A stretch of DNA of 53,155 bases from a virus, in IMG/VR virus record IMGVR_UViG_3300029266_002291, positions 1-53,155 of that record, one strand, 5' to 3'. Positions 15,325-23,772 of the stretch are shown piece after piece. The notes beneath the pieces were generated by a model that saw only the letters and a program-made list of their open reading frames with translations, made no database searches and had not been told where the DNA came from. The first letter of the stretch is position 1, and every line of letters begins with the position of its first letter. Both the position numbers and the translations under genes were made by a program.

Positions 15325-16205
15325 CCGCACCCACGACGAGCCTGGCCGCGCTGGACGCTCAGGCTCGGGCTGCACAGGCTCAGAACGCCGCGAAGGTGGC
15401 GGGACTGACGCTGGCGCTGTGGATGCAGACGATCGACTCCGAGAACATCTCGACGACGTCGACGGACTGGCTGACGCAGGTCGTGCAGTTCATCCTCCGT
15501 GGGCGGCAGGAGTCCTACCGGATTGCCGTCGCCTACGCCCGCGCCGTGCGCAAGATCCAGGCCCCCAGCGCGCCCGCCTTCGAGATCCCCCGTCCGCCGG
15601 ACCCGCCGCGGGAGCAGCTGCTGCGCTCCCTGATCCACACGGGGCCCCGCGAGCTGGCCGTGAACCTCGCGAAGACGCCCGACGTGGAGGAGCCACCCCC
15701 CGGTGCCCCCCCGGCCGACGTGGAGCGCGCTGAGCGGGCCCGTAGCCTCAAGGCGCAGACCCGCGATCAGCTGGTGCGCAACGCCGGGGTCAAGGCCGCC
15801 GCGTCGGCGTTTAGGTACACCGCCAACGGCGGGCGCGACACCGCAGATCTCATCGTCGTCCGCGACCCAGCGGCGATCGGCTACGTGCGGGTGACGAAGG
15901 ACAAGCCGTGTGCCTTCTGCCTGATGCTCGCCTCGCGGGGCCCTGTGTTCTCGGAGGACTCCTGGGACGAGTCGGATGCGCGCTTCACTGGGCCCGGCAA
16001 CCACAAGGCACACGATTCGTGCGCTTGCGGAATCCGCGCTGTGTACCGGCGTGGCAAGGAGAACTGGACCGACACGGCGCGGGTCGCCGATGAGCTGTGG
16101 CGCCAGATGCTGAAGGACAACCCCGGCATTGGCGGGGCGAAGGCCCGGAACAAGTTCGCCGAGCTGGCGCGCAAGGCGGGGATCGCAGACCTGTCCCGCT
16201 GGTGA
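15321..16205 (+). CDS. MuF-like head morphogenesis / capsid maturation protein
   Basis: The 294-residue protein starts in ATGA overlap with the HIT gene. A helical N-terminus is followed by a Pro-rich middle, then the conserved C-terminal block YVRVTKDKPCAFCLMLASRG ... HDSCACGIRAVYRRG. This block is found in actinophage MuF-type proteins encoded right after the portal. Such proteins join a few copies to the portal vertex, and in some phages they carry or lead to a protease. No separate maturation protease is seen here. The paired Cys (CAFC, CAC) probably hold a metal. Confidence 0.75.
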   Translation: MTAPTTSLAALDAQARAAQAQNAAKVAGLTLALWMQTIDSENISTTSTDWLTQVVQFILRGRQESYRIAVAYARAVRKIQAPSAPAFEIPRPPDPPREQLLRSLIHTGPRELAVNLAKTPDVEEPPPGAPPADVERAERARSLKAQTRDQLVRNAGVKAAASAFRYTANGGRDTADLIVVRDPAAIGYVRVTKDKPCAFCLMLASRGPVFSEDSWDESDARFTGPGNHKAHDSCACGIRAVYRRGKENWTDTARVADELWRQMLKDNPGIGGAKARNKFAELARKAGIADLSRW

Positions 16206-16210
16206 GTTGC

Positions 16211-16216
16211 TACAGT
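16211..16216 (+). promoter_or_regulatory. Leaderless-type promoter (TACAGT, 6 bases before ATG)
   Basis: TACAGT is followed by six bases and the ATG at 16223, with no ribosome site between. This is the same geometry as the portal promoter. Confidence 0.5.
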
Positions 16217-16222
16217 TCATGC

Positions 16223-16540
16223 ATGACTGACGAAGGCGACGAGTACCACACTCTCGACGAGTTGTACGAGTATCGGATGCTCTACAACGCGCACGCTGCG
16301 AACGAGTGGGCTCGACACGGGACCTATCCGGTTGTGAAGTCTTGGCGCCACTCTGACGGAGAGTTGTGCTTTGACGGTGGTTGGTTCATTGTTGTAGCCA
16401 CCTTGCCAGGTGGGCAGGTGTCCAACCACTATGCAGCCGACCACTGGGGACTCTTTGACATCCCCGAGGTCGAGCTGCCTCCCGAGTATGACGGCCACAC
16501 GCCACGCGACGCTGCTGATCGTCTCCGCACTAGCCTGTAG
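16223..16540 (+). CDS. Conserved phage hypothetical protein, 105 aa
   Basis: The product contains ELYEYRMLYNAHAANEWA, then VVKSWRHSDGELCFDGGWF, and ends with DGHTPRDAADRLR. I recognise this pattern as a protein found in many phages of Gram-positive bacteria with no assigned role. The gene is more A/T-rich than its neighbours and has its own leaderless-type promoter. It therefore looks like an independently expressed extra gene (moron) between head genes. Confidence 0.75.
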   Translation: MTDEGDEYHTLDELYEYRMLYNAHAANEWARHGTYPVVKSWRHSDGELCFDGGWFIVVATLPGGQVSNHYAADHWGLFDIPEVELPPEYDGHTPRDAADRLRTSL

Positions 16541-16549
16541 CACGGCGTG

Positions 16550-16555
16550 TACGCT
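16550..16555 (+). promoter_or_regulatory. Putative -10 box CGTG-TACGCT
   Basis: CGTGTACGCT matches the boxes before scaffold (16960) and capsid (17617) in all but one base. It lies 44 bases upstream of the next ATG. Confidence 0.45.
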
Positions 16556-16599
16556 GGGCACTACATGGCCGCCCCGCGGCACCGATCGAGGAGGACCAG

Positions 16600-16824
16600 A
16601 TGACCGCTCCCACTCCGCGGCCCGTGACCGAGGCGCCCGCGTCCGACCCCCGTCCCGCCAGCCGTCCCGCCACCGTCGCCGGTGGCAAGGCGCACTGGGA
16701 CGCGCTGACCGCCGAGGCCGTCGCCACCGGCGGCATCCCGTGGACCGAGCTGCGTGACGGCTCCACGGCACCAACGGTGCGCGAGGCCGAGCTGCTGCCG
16801 AAGCCCTCGACCCCGGCGGTCTGA
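16600..16824 (+). CDS. Small Pro/Ala-rich hypothetical protein, 74 aa
   Basis: The ATG follows GAGGAGG at good spacing. The N-terminal half is Pro-rich and disordered (MTAPTPRPVTEAPASDPRPA), and the rest is mildly helical. It lies just before the scaffold gene with its own promoter. It could be a minor capsid or scaffold accessory protein; function unknown. Confidence 0.55.
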   Translation: MTAPTPRPVTEAPASDPRPASRPATVAGGKAHWDALTAEAVATGGIPWTELRDGSTAPTVREAELLPKPSTPAV

Positions 16825-16899
16825 TCGACCCACAGGATTCCGAGCCATTCGCCGGTTGGTTGGATGGTGCAGGAATGGTGGCGACCGAAATACGCAGGC

Positions 16900-16947
16900 G
16901 AGACCCCGACGTGAATCCCCCCGCTGGGATAGGGTAGTCGGGGTCTT
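16900..16947 (+). terminator. Hairpin terminator before the scaffold promoter
   Basis: AGACCCCGAC (16901-16910) pairs with GTCGGGGTCT (16937-16946), a 10-bp stem with a 26-base loop, followed by TCGTCTGT. It lies in the gap between the 74-residue gene and the scaffold gene, with the next promoter 14 bases downstream. Confidence 0.5.
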
Positions 16948-16959
16948 CGTCTGTCCGTG

Positions 16960-16993
16960 TACTCTCGAACCACTTGATCCCGAGCCGGGATCA
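16960..16993 (+). promoter_or_regulatory. Scaffold promoter (TACTCT) with a 5' leader hairpin
   Basis: The -10 box TACTCT is at 16960-16965 in the context CGTGTACTCT, identical to that before the capsid gene. The leader begins soon after and contains a perfect 8-bp stem, TGATCCCG with CGGGATCA (16975-16993). The ribosome site CCAGGAGGG and the GTG at 17017 follow. Such 5' hairpins can stabilise abundant mRNAs. Confidence 0.55.
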
Positions 16994-17016
16994 CCGACGC
17001 CCCAGGAGGGCCCGCT

Positions 17017-17607
17017 GTGGCCAAGAAGACCAAGATCGAGCTGCCGAAGTACGAGGACTGGAAGGCCCCCTGGGAGGTCGACGCCGACGGCAACGAGATC
17101 CCGGCCGAGGAGCAGCAGTTCGATGCCGCCAAGGCCCGCAAGCTCATCTTCGACCGCACCGTCGACAAGGCGCGGGTCCAGAACAGCCTCGTCGAGACGA
17201 CCGAGCGCGCCGAGGAGCTGGAGGGCCAGATCGCCGGGGCCGCGAACCCCGAGGAGCTGACCAAGGTGCAGGAGCAGCTCGCGCAGACCATCAAGGAGCG
17301 CGACGATGCCAAGAGCGGCACGGCCGCCGAGACCCTGCGCCTGCGCATCGCGCTGCGCAAGGGACTCGACGAGGACTGGGCCGACCGGCTCCGCGGTGGC
17401 ACCGAGGAGGAGCTGGAGGCCGACGCCGAGAAGCTGCTCAAGAGCTTCGGCGGCACCGGCAAGCCCGCGGCCGACGACGACAACCCGAACCCGCGCTCCA
17501 CCCCGCGGCGCACCGTCACCCCCGGCGACCCGCTCACCGGGGGTGAGCCGGACAAGAAGGAGCCGACCGAGGCCGAGGTGCTCGCGAGGTACAACGCGCG
17601 CAAGTAA
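17017..17607 (+). CDS. Scaffolding protein
   Basis: The 196-residue, highly charged, coiled-coil-rich protein lies directly before the major capsid gene, as scaffolds do. The N-terminus has YEDWKAPWEVDADGNEIPAE. The middle is a long Glu/Lys helix (ELEGQIAGAANPEELTKVQE), and the end is a disordered basic-acidic tail with EVLARYNARK. Scaffolds guide procapsid assembly and are removed before or during packaging. The GTG start is preceded by CCAGGAGG. Confidence 0.8.
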   Translation: MAKKTKIELPKYEDWKAPWEVDADGNEIPAEEQQFDAAKARKLIFDRTVDKARVQNSLVETTERAEELEGQIAGAANPEELTKVQEQLAQTIKERDDAKSGTAAETLRLRIALRKGLDEDWADRLRGGTEEELEADAEKLLKSFGGTGKPAADDDNPNPRSTPRRTVTPGDPLTGGEPDKKEPTEAEVLARYNARK

Positions 17608-17616
17608 CGAGGCGTG

Positions 17617-17622
17617 TACTCT
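17617..17622 (+). promoter_or_regulatory. Major capsid promoter (CGTG-TACTCT)
   Basis: TACTCT follows the scaffold stop by nine bases. The leader of about 60 bases can form ACGGTCC...GGATCCGT (one bulge) before the ribosome site ACAGGAGA. A dedicated promoter fits the high demand for capsid protein. Confidence 0.5.
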
Positions 17623-17689
17623 GACATCTGAGACGGTCCACAGGTGGGATCCGTGACCAGCCCCCCGCTAGACAAGACAGGAGACTCCA

Positions 17690-18673
17690 GTGGCCGTCCA
17701 GGTGGAGAAGTCCCGCAAGGTGCTCCCCTTCCTCTTCCCCGTGATGGAGCAGGAGTCGATCCTGTCGCTCCTCTTCACGCGGGTGGGAGACGAGACCTTC
17801 GTCAACTCCCAGGGTGACACCGTCACCATGCGCGTCGGTGGCCTCCGTGCCGTCGCCCGCAAGTACGAGTGGCGTGAGCGGCGTGCGCCGATCGTCACCG
17901 ACGACATCAAGGGTGGGCAGGGTGTCGACATCACGTTCGGTACCCACACCTACTCGGCGACCGAACTGACCGACGAGCACTACACGATGGACCCGGTCAA
18001 CCTCGCCACTGACGTCGTCATGCCGCAGGCCGAGGCCGTCGCCCATGACCTCGAGCTCGACATCCGCGACTCGTTCAACCAGATGCGCCCGAAGGTCACG
18101 CTCACCTTCAACACCGGCGACGACCCGTACGACTTCGCGGTCGACGCGCAGGCCGAGCTCGACGGCTTCCGTGTGGCCCCGAACGACGCCGGTCGCTTCT
18201 GGCTGGTCGGCGCCAACGTCGCCAAGGACATCCTCAAGAGCGACCGGATCACTCGGTTCGACTCCGCGGGTGAGGACAACCGGCTGGCGCTGCGCCGCGG
18301 TACCATCGGCGACCTGGCGGGCCTGCGGGTCGTCAAGAGCCTCGACGTCAACCCGAACTTCAGCATGGTCTCCCACAAGACCGGCCTGGTGTTCGGCAAC
18401 CTGGCGCCCAAGGTGCCCCCGGCAGGGATCGTCTCCGGTGCTCGCCTGGCGCGCAACGGCTTCTCGCTGCGGCACGTCATGGACTACGACACCGACTTCA
18501 TGAGCCTCCGGTCGGTCGTCTCGACGTTCTCCGGCGCCACCCCGATCTACGACGAGCGCGTCGGCGGCACCGGCCGCGACGCGATGGACCTGAAGGAGTA
18601 CGCCGACGGCGTGCAGCCCGTCTCGGTCCGCTTCCTCGGCGTGAACTACAACGGCACGAACGCCGACGCCTGA
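17690..18673 (+). CDS. Major capsid protein
   Basis: The 327-residue protein follows the scaffold gene. It has an early helical stretch (MAVQVEKSRKVLPFLFPVME), an extended loop region (VGDETFVNSQGDTVTMRVGG), and the pattern EAVAHDLELDIRDSFNQM. This resembles P22 coat-like/HK97-fold capsid proteins of actinophages. The C-terminal region includes VSGARLARNGFSLRHVMDYD and a short receptor-like loop before the end. It forms the icosahedral shell. The GTG start has ACAGGAGAC upstream. A terminator follows directly, so its transcript is separated from the downstream genes. Confidence 0.88.
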   Translation: MAVQVEKSRKVLPFLFPVMEQESILSLLFTRVGDETFVNSQGDTVTMRVGGLRAVARKYEWRERRAPIVTDDIKGGQGVDITFGTHTYSATELTDEHYTMDPVNLATDVVMPQAEAVAHDLELDIRDSFNQMRPKVTLTFNTGDDPYDFAVDAQAELDGFRVAPNDAGRFWLVGANVAKDILKSDRITRFDSAGEDNRLALRRGTIGDLAGLRVVKSLDVNPNFSMVSHKTGLVFGNLAPKVPPAGIVSGARLARNGFSLRHVMDYDTDFMSLRSVVSTFSGATPIYDERVGGTGRDAMDLKEYADGVQPVSVRFLGVNYNGTNADA

Positions 18674-18687
18674 CGGCAGACGCACTA

Positions 18688-18721
18688 GCCGCCCTCCTCC
18701 GCTTCGGCAGAGGAGGGCGGC
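18688..18721 (+). terminator. Terminator after the major capsid gene
   Basis: GCCGCCCTCCTC pairs with GAGGAGGGCGGC (12 bp). An inner GC-TTCG-GC tetraloop stem adds stability, and TTCGTC follows. It lies 15 bases after the capsid stop. Confidence 0.8.
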
Positions 18722-18727
18722 TTCGTC

Positions 18728-18733
18728 TATGCT
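18728..18733 (+). promoter_or_regulatory. Putative -10 box TATGCT after the capsid terminator
   Basis: TATGCT is six bases past the terminator stem and 30 bases before the next GTG, which has GAAGGAGA upstream. It would restart transcription of the fibre and neck genes. Confidence 0.45.
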
Positions 18734-18763
18734 GGGCCCAACGACTTCCCGAAGGAGATTCCC

Positions 18764-19108
18764 GTGCCGTTCACCACCGCTGGCCTCAACGCAGGCGTCG
18801 ACGGCATCGCGTCCGCCGGTGCCCGCATCCTCTTCTTCACCGCCGATCCCGGCACTACGATCACGAACGAGGTCTCGGGTACCGGTCGTCCGACCACCAC
18901 CTGGGCGGCAGCGTCGACCGGCTCTCGCGCGGGCTCGCAGGTCTCAGCGCCGATCCCCGCGAACACGACGGTCACCCACTGGGGCATCGGCACCGCGGCC
19001 ACTGGTGGCACCCTTCTCTACAGCGCCCCCCTGAGCGCCCCCGAGCCCTTCGGCAGCGCGGGCACCATCCAGCACACCCCGACCATCCGCGTCGAGAACC
19101 CGGCCTGA
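18764..19108 (+). CDS. Putative head decoration or minor structural protein, 114 aa
   Basis: The GTG start follows GAAGGAGA. The product is Ala/Thr/Gly-rich and beta-like: MPFTTAGLNAGVDGIASAGA, then ILFFTADPGTTITNE, then THWGIGTAATGGTLLYSAPL. This sequence style recurs in small actinophage structural proteins near capsid genes, sometimes as attachment domains of fibre proteins. A head surface role is likely but unproven. Confidence 0.55.
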   Translation: MPFTTAGLNAGVDGIASAGARILFFTADPGTTITNEVSGTGRPTTTWAAASTGSRAGSQVSAPIPANTTVTHWGIGTAATGGTLLYSAPLSAPEPFGSAGTIQHTPTIRVENPA

Positions 19109-19129
19109 CCCGAAAGGTAGGCCGACGGC

Positions 19130-22100
19130 GTGCCGATCCAGCTCCAGACCACGTCACGCGGCGAGCTGACCGCCAACGGCACCAGCGTCAGTGCACCCCT
19201 CCCCGCGGGCACCGTGGCGGGCGATGTCCTGGTCGCCGAGCTGTCCGCCCAGCACAACGTCCCGACACCCGACCAGGCGGGATGGGTGACGATCGCTGGT
19301 TCGGCGCTCAGCACCATCTCCGCAAACCTGTACCTGCGCGTGGCTACCGCCTCCGAGCCCACCACCATCACCTTCACCGGCCTACCCTCGTCCGGGCACA
19401 GTCTCCAGGTGAGCCGCTGGACCGGTGTCGACACCGCCAATCCGATCGACGTGCCGGGCGTCGGCTTCAACCAGGGCACCACGACCAACTTCATCGACGC
19501 CCCGTCGCTGAACATCGTCACCCCCGGCGCCGTGGTCGTCACCGGGCTCGGCATCCAGTCCGGCGGCTCGACGCGATTCTTTACGCCCCCCTCTGGGGTG
19601 ACGCTCGTCGTCGAGGACGACCCTGCCAGCGCCTTCTCCCGGCGCGGCTTCATCTATCAGGAGCCCCGCGCCGCTGCTGGCGCCACTGGCACCCGCCGCT
19701 TCGCCATGTCGGCGTCACTGCCGCAGGCGGGCACCGTCTTCGCGCTCCGCCCGGCGACTAGCACTGGGCCTGTCGCCCCGACCGTTAGCGCCGGGGCCGA
19801 CGCCTCGATTCTCCTCGGCAACCCTTTCGAGCGCACGGCGACCGCCACCGGCTCGCCGACCAGCTGGGAGTGGACCGTCGTCGAGGGGCCCGGCGGCATC
19901 CGGCCCATCGGCACCTCGGCCACCCTGTCGTGGACCCCCACCGAGGTCGGCAGCTACATCCTGGAGGCCACCGCCACCAACGCGGCCGGTTCCGGCTTCG
20001 ACCTCGTGACCGTGACGGTCACCGAGCCGCCGGTGATCGACGGCACGCCCGAGGTGGCCTGGACCGGGTTCAGCGCGAAGCCCAGCGGTTCGGCGCAGAC
20101 GCACAGCCTGCCCGGCGTGCAGGTCACCACAGCGGGCCAGTACGTCGCCGTCGGCGTGGTCTACAGCAACGACAACCTCCAGACCACCAGCGGCGTCACC
20201 CTGGGCGGCATCGCCCTCGCCCAGCTCGTCTCCGCGGTCGAGCAGGACGACTCCACCACCCAGATCTGGGGCGTCTACAACCCGCCCATCGGCACCTACT
20301 CGGCGACCGCGACCCTGTCCGCCCCCACCACGCTGGCCGACCAGATGCTCGGCGTCGGCGCCTGGGTCGTTTCGAACGCCGACCCGGCCGCCCCGCTCCG
20401 TGGTGTCGCGCCCGCGAACGCCGAGGCCACCACCATCACGGCCACCGCCGCCACGCAGTCGGGTGACCTCGTGGTCGGCCTGGGCCACATGGAAGCCGTC
20501 ATCGCCAGCGGTGCGACGTACGGCATGACCGGCCCGGCGGGATTGGTCCAGGACTGGAACGTCGTCCCGGCTGACGCCTCCATCGGCGCCCACGTCACCG
20601 CCACTGGTACCCAGACGTCCTTCACCTGGACGAGCTCCATCGTGGAGAAGCTCTCCGGCACCATGGCGGTCTTCGCCGCCGCCGAGGGCGGCGGCGGTAC
20701 CGCCCCCGTGCCCGCGCTGCAGTCCCGCGTGGTCGACCTGCCCACCGACACCGAGGGTGCGGTGCGGGTCCGCACCTCCGATGCGAACAGCGTGCGCCTG
20801 GTGGTCGGCATCAACGCGGCCGTCACCACCGGAGTCGTGACCGGTTCGGCGGTCACCCCCGACGCGGACGGTCGCGCCACGGTGACCGCGACCGGCCTGG
20901 CGCCCCACACCCGGTACTACTACCGCATCCAGATGACGGACAGCGCCGGGGGCACACACCTGGACACGGGCACCGTGGGCGAGTTCGTCACCGCCCCCGC
21001 ACCCATGGCGCCGACCAGCTTCGGGTTCGACTTCTCCTCCTGCTGTGACGCCGCGGACTCCACCGCCATGGCCGCCATCGCGGCCCGCAAGGACGACCTG
21101 ACGATTCACCTGGGCGACCTGTACTACCACGACGGCACGGGCACGACGCTGAGCAACTTCGAGGCGCGCATGGACGCCAAGATCACAGCGCCGCACCACG
21201 CCGCCGCCCTGGCCGTGGCGCCGTTCCTCTACACCGGCTCCGACCACGACGGCATGACCAACAACTCGTACTGGGGCGTCAACAACACGGCCTGGACGAA
21301 TTGGAACACTGCGTTCCGCTCCCGCTTCACCAGTCGGGGCATCCCCGCCACCCGGGGCGTCTACCGCACCTTCGCCTGGGGTCGCATCCGCTTCATCATC
21401 CTGGACGACCGCTCCTTCCGGACCACCACCACCGCCCTGGGTGCCACCCAGAAGCAGTGGCTCAAGGACACGATCACCGCGGCCCCTGAGCCGGTCATCG
21501 TCATCGCGTCGAGCCCGCCGTGGACGGACACCGCGGACACCAGCGGAGACGGCTGGGACGGCGTGCCCGCCGAGCGGCTGGAGCTGGCGGACTTCTTCGC
21601 AGCGTCCGGCAAGCGCATCGCCATGCTGGGCGGTGACCAGCATGCCCTGAGCATCAATAACGGCACCAGCTCCGACGGTGGGATCCACGTCTTCCAGGCG
21701 TCCCCGCTGAACAACTCGTCCAGCCACAAGGGCGTCTACACCACCGGCCCGTACCCTACGACGACCGGCGTGCAGGTGCAGCAGTACGGTCGCATCTGGG
21801 TCGACGACACCGGTTCCGACATCACGCTGACCTTCACCGGCTACTCCGCCGACAACACCGCTCGCATGACGGGCACCATGGTGTACGACGAGCCGGTCGT
21901 CCCCGAGGTCCACACCACCACCGGCACCGCGACGACCCGCGCCACGGCCACCGCCAGCAGCTCGAAGCGCGCCAACTCGACCGGCACGGCGCGTGCGCTG
22001 GCGAGCGCCAGCGGAACCTCGACGAAGCTCGCAGCGATCGCTGCGACCGCAAGCGCGACTGCTCGAGCACTCGCCTCCACGGCGAAGCGGGCTGCGACGA

Positions 22101-22852
22101 CGGGACTGGCGCGAGCCCTGCCCTCGGCGTCGGCCGCAACGAGCGCCAGTCGCGCGACCACCGGCACCGCCACGGTGGTCGCGACCGCCCAGGGCGCCAC
22201 CACGGGGGTGCACACCACCTCCGCCACTGCGGTGGCCCGCGCGTCGGTAAGCTCCGTCACGGGCAACGCCGCGGGTGAGATCCACGTCACCAGCGGCACG
22301 GCCTCCGCGGGCGCCCGCGCAACAGCGTCGACCAGCAGCACGCACACCGGCACGGGAGTCGCGAGGGCTCGTGCCTCTGCGCTGGCGAGCACCGTGACCA
22401 GTCGTGCGACGGTCGCCAGCGCCACGGTTCGCGCTGTGGCCGCCGGAACGGTCATGAGCCTGCGCCAGACTCAGGGCGCAGCCGTGGCGGGCTCCCTGGC
22501 CAGTTCCGAGACCAGCTCATTGCGCCTCACCCTCGGCGATGCCGTGGCCTACGCCACGGCGACCTCGCTGACCCAGCAGGTCGGGTACATCCCGCCGCGG
22601 ATCACCTTCGACGTCGTCGACGCCACGCTGAGCTTTGACGGCGCCAGCGACGCCACCATCCACTTCGACGGCGCCAGCGACGCGTTGATCATGAGCGACG
22701 GCGAAGGTGTGGCGATCCTTGCGCCCGAGCAGCTGGCCACCGCCGTACTGCTCGACGTGCGGGACTACGCGGCCACTCTCGCCACCGACGGCGAGAGTCA
22801 CGCTACTCTGGACAGCGACGGCGTCTCCTCAGCGACGCTCCACACCCCGTAG
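19130..22852 (+). CDS. Giant structural protein with PKD-like, FN3-like and PhoD-type phosphoesterase domains
   Basis: The 1240-residue protein starts at GTG 19130 after GAAAGGTAGG. Domains in order: a beta-rich N-terminus (1-210); a PKD/Ig-like domain (about 213-300); a second beta domain (about 305-520); an FN3-like domain with LAPHTRYYYRIQMTDSAG (about 525-620); and a PhoD-type phosphoesterase (about 629-920). The last shows LTIHLGDLYYHDG, TGSDHDGMTNN, GRIRFIILDDRSFRT and RIAMLGGDQHALS. All metal-site motifs are present. Residues 925-1105 are an Ala/Thr/Ser/Arg low-complexity stalk, and the end contains a doubled FDGASDA unit. Its place between capsid and neck genes suggests a virion (head or neck) appendage that could hydrolyse phosphodiesters such as teichoic acids. 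Confidence 0.8.
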   Translation: MPIQLQTTSRGELTANGTSVSAPLPAGTVAGDVLVAELSAQHNVPTPDQAGWVTIAGSALSTISANLYLRVATASEPTTITFTGLPSSGHSLQVSRWTGVDTANPIDVPGVGFNQGTTTNFIDAPSLNIVTPGAVVVTGLGIQSGGSTRFFTPPSGVTLVVEDDPASAFSRRGFIYQEPRAAAGATGTRRFAMSASLPQAGTVFALRPATSTGPVAPTVSAGADASILLGNPFERTATATGSPTSWEWTVVEGPGGIRPIGTSATLSWTPTEVGSYILEATATNAAGSGFDLVTVTVTEPPVIDGTPEVAWTGFSAKPSGSAQTHSLPGVQVTTAGQYVAVGVVYSNDNLQTTSGVTLGGIALAQLVSAVEQDDSTTQIWGVYNPPIGTYSATATLSAPTTLADQMLGVGAWVVSNADPAAPLRGVAPANAEATTITATAATQSGDLVVGLGHMEAVIASGATYGMTGPAGLVQDWNVVPADASIGAHVTATGTQTSFTWTSSIVEKLSGTMAVFAAAEGGGGTAPVPALQSRVVDLPTDTEGAVRVRTSDANSVRLVVGINAAVTTGVVTGSAVTPDADGRATVTATGLAPHTRYYYRIQMTDSAGGTHLDTGTVGEFVTAPAPMAPTSFGFDFSSCCDAADSTAMAAIAARKDDLTIHLGDLYYHDGTGTTLSNFEARMDAKITAPHHAAALAVAPFLYTGSDHDGMTNNSYWGVNNTAWTNWNTAFRSRFTSRGIPATRGVYRTFAWGRIRFIILDDRSFRTTTTALGATQKQWLKDTITAAPEPVIVIASSPPWTDTADTSGDGWDGVPAERLELADFFAASGKRIAMLGGDQHALSINNGTSSDGGIHVFQASPLNNSSSHKGVYTTGPYPTTTGVQVQQYGRIWVDDTGSDITLTFTGYSADNTARMTGTMVYDEPVVPEVHTTTGTATTRATATASSSKRANSTGTARALASASGTSTKLAAIAATASATARALASTAKRAATTGLARALPSASAATSASRATTGTATVVATAQGATTGVHTTSATAVARASVSSVTGNAAGEIHVTSGTASAGARATASTSSTHTGTGVARARASALASTVTSRATVASATVRAVAAGTVMSLRQTQGAAVAGSLASSETSSLRLTLGDAVAYATATSLTQQVGYIPPRITFDVVDATLSFDGASDATIHFDGASDALIMSDGEGVAILAPEQLATAVLLDVRDYAATLATDGESHATLDSDGVSSATLHTP

Positions 22853-22864
22853 GAGGGCAGCCTG

Positions 22865-23206
22865 GTGGCGGACTTCGTTCTGAAAGCCAACGATCGACTC
22901 CCGGCGATCAAGGCGACGCTCAACGTCCAGGGTGCGCCCGTGCCGCTGGCCGACGCGACCAAGGTCGACTTCATCATGCGGTCCAAGGGCGCCAATCAGG
23001 CCGAGCCGAAGGTCAACTCGGCGGCCGTCATCGTCGACCCGACGGGTGGCATCGTCCGCTACGACTGGGCCGTCGGCGACACGAGCACCCCGGGCAGCTA
23101 CGAGGCGGAGTGGGAGGTCACCTGGTCTGACGGCAAGACGCAGACGTTCCCGACCAAGACCTACCACACCATCGACATCCTCGCTGACCTGGACAGCGCC
23201 GCCTGA
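22865..23206 (+). CDS. BppU_N-like small structural protein
   Basis: The 113-residue protein begins ADFVLKANDRLPAIKATLNV after a GTG. It has PLADATKVDFIMRSKG and IVRYDWAVGDTSTPGSYEAE, the layout of the N-terminal domain of phage baseplate upper protein (BppU_N). In actinophages such genes often follow fibre or decoration proteins. It may anchor or fold the preceding 1240-residue protein. It shares one base with the next gene (TGATG). Confidence 0.55.
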   Translation: MADFVLKANDRLPAIKATLNVQGAPVPLADATKVDFIMRSKGANQAEPKVNSAAVIVDPTGGIVRYDWAVGDTSTPGSYEAEWEVTWSDGKTQTFPTKTYHTIDILADLDSAA

Positions 23207-23769
23207 TGGCCACCGAAGCCCCGCTCTCCTTCGACGCGACCACCACCGAGGTCGCCGAGCCGCTCCCGGCGCTCAACGCCCCGCTCACCACGCCCGCCCA
23301 GCTCGCGGTGTGGCTCGGTCTGCCGCAGATCCCGCCGGACAAGGCCGACTTCGCCGACCAGATCCTCATGGGCGTCGCCGTGGTCATCCGTATGGCGGGC
23401 GACCCGAAGTGGACGATCGACACCATCCACCCGCGGGCGAAGCTGCTGGCCGACATCAAGGCCAAGGACTTCTACCAGCACCCGAACGGCGAGCAGTCCG
23501 AGACCGTCGGCCCGCTGTCCAGTCGGTACATCGACGACGTCATGCTGCGGTACAAGCTCACCGAGGACGAGGAGCGCCTGCTGGCGGGCCTCGTCGAGGG
23601 TGACGTCAGCGAGCCCACGGTCGGCATCCCCGGCCTGTGGGTCATGTCCACCACCCGCGGGCCCGTGGAGACCCACCGCGCCAACGTGGGCGTCCTGACC
23701 GTGCCGTGGTGGCGGGGCAGCTCCTTCCCGTACTACGCCGAGGGCGCATTCGGCTCTCCGGAGGCGTAG
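23206..23769 (+). CDS. Head-tail connector (adaptor) protein
   Basis: The 187-residue protein is the first of a typical neck cluster. LTTPAQLAVWLGLPQIPPDK is the start of the helical adaptor fold that binds under the portal. The C-terminal part is beta-like (GIPGLWVMSTTRGPVETHRA). Position and gene size both fit the first connector. It closes the portal channel once DNA is packaged. Confidence 0.7.
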   Translation: MATEAPLSFDATTTEVAEPLPALNAPLTTPAQLAVWLGLPQIPPDKADFADQILMGVAVVIRMAGDPKWTIDTIHPRAKLLADIKAKDFYQHPNGEQSETVGPLSSRYIDDVMLRYKLTEDEERLLAGLVEGDVSEPTVGIPGLWVMSTTRGPVETHRANVGVLTVPWWRGSSFPYYAEGAFGSPEA

Positions 23770-23772
23770 ACC

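Noticed and set aside
16825-16900. tRNA-like gene in the gap before the scaffold
   Set aside because: I could not fold an acceptor stem with a T-arm; only the later hairpin at 16900-16947 is convincing.
19715-22345. Long open frame on the minus strand opposite the PhoD protein gene
   Set aside because: It is an antisense shadow caused by high-GC codon bias. Its Arg/Gly-rich translation has no family features, and the plus-strand gene has clear domains.
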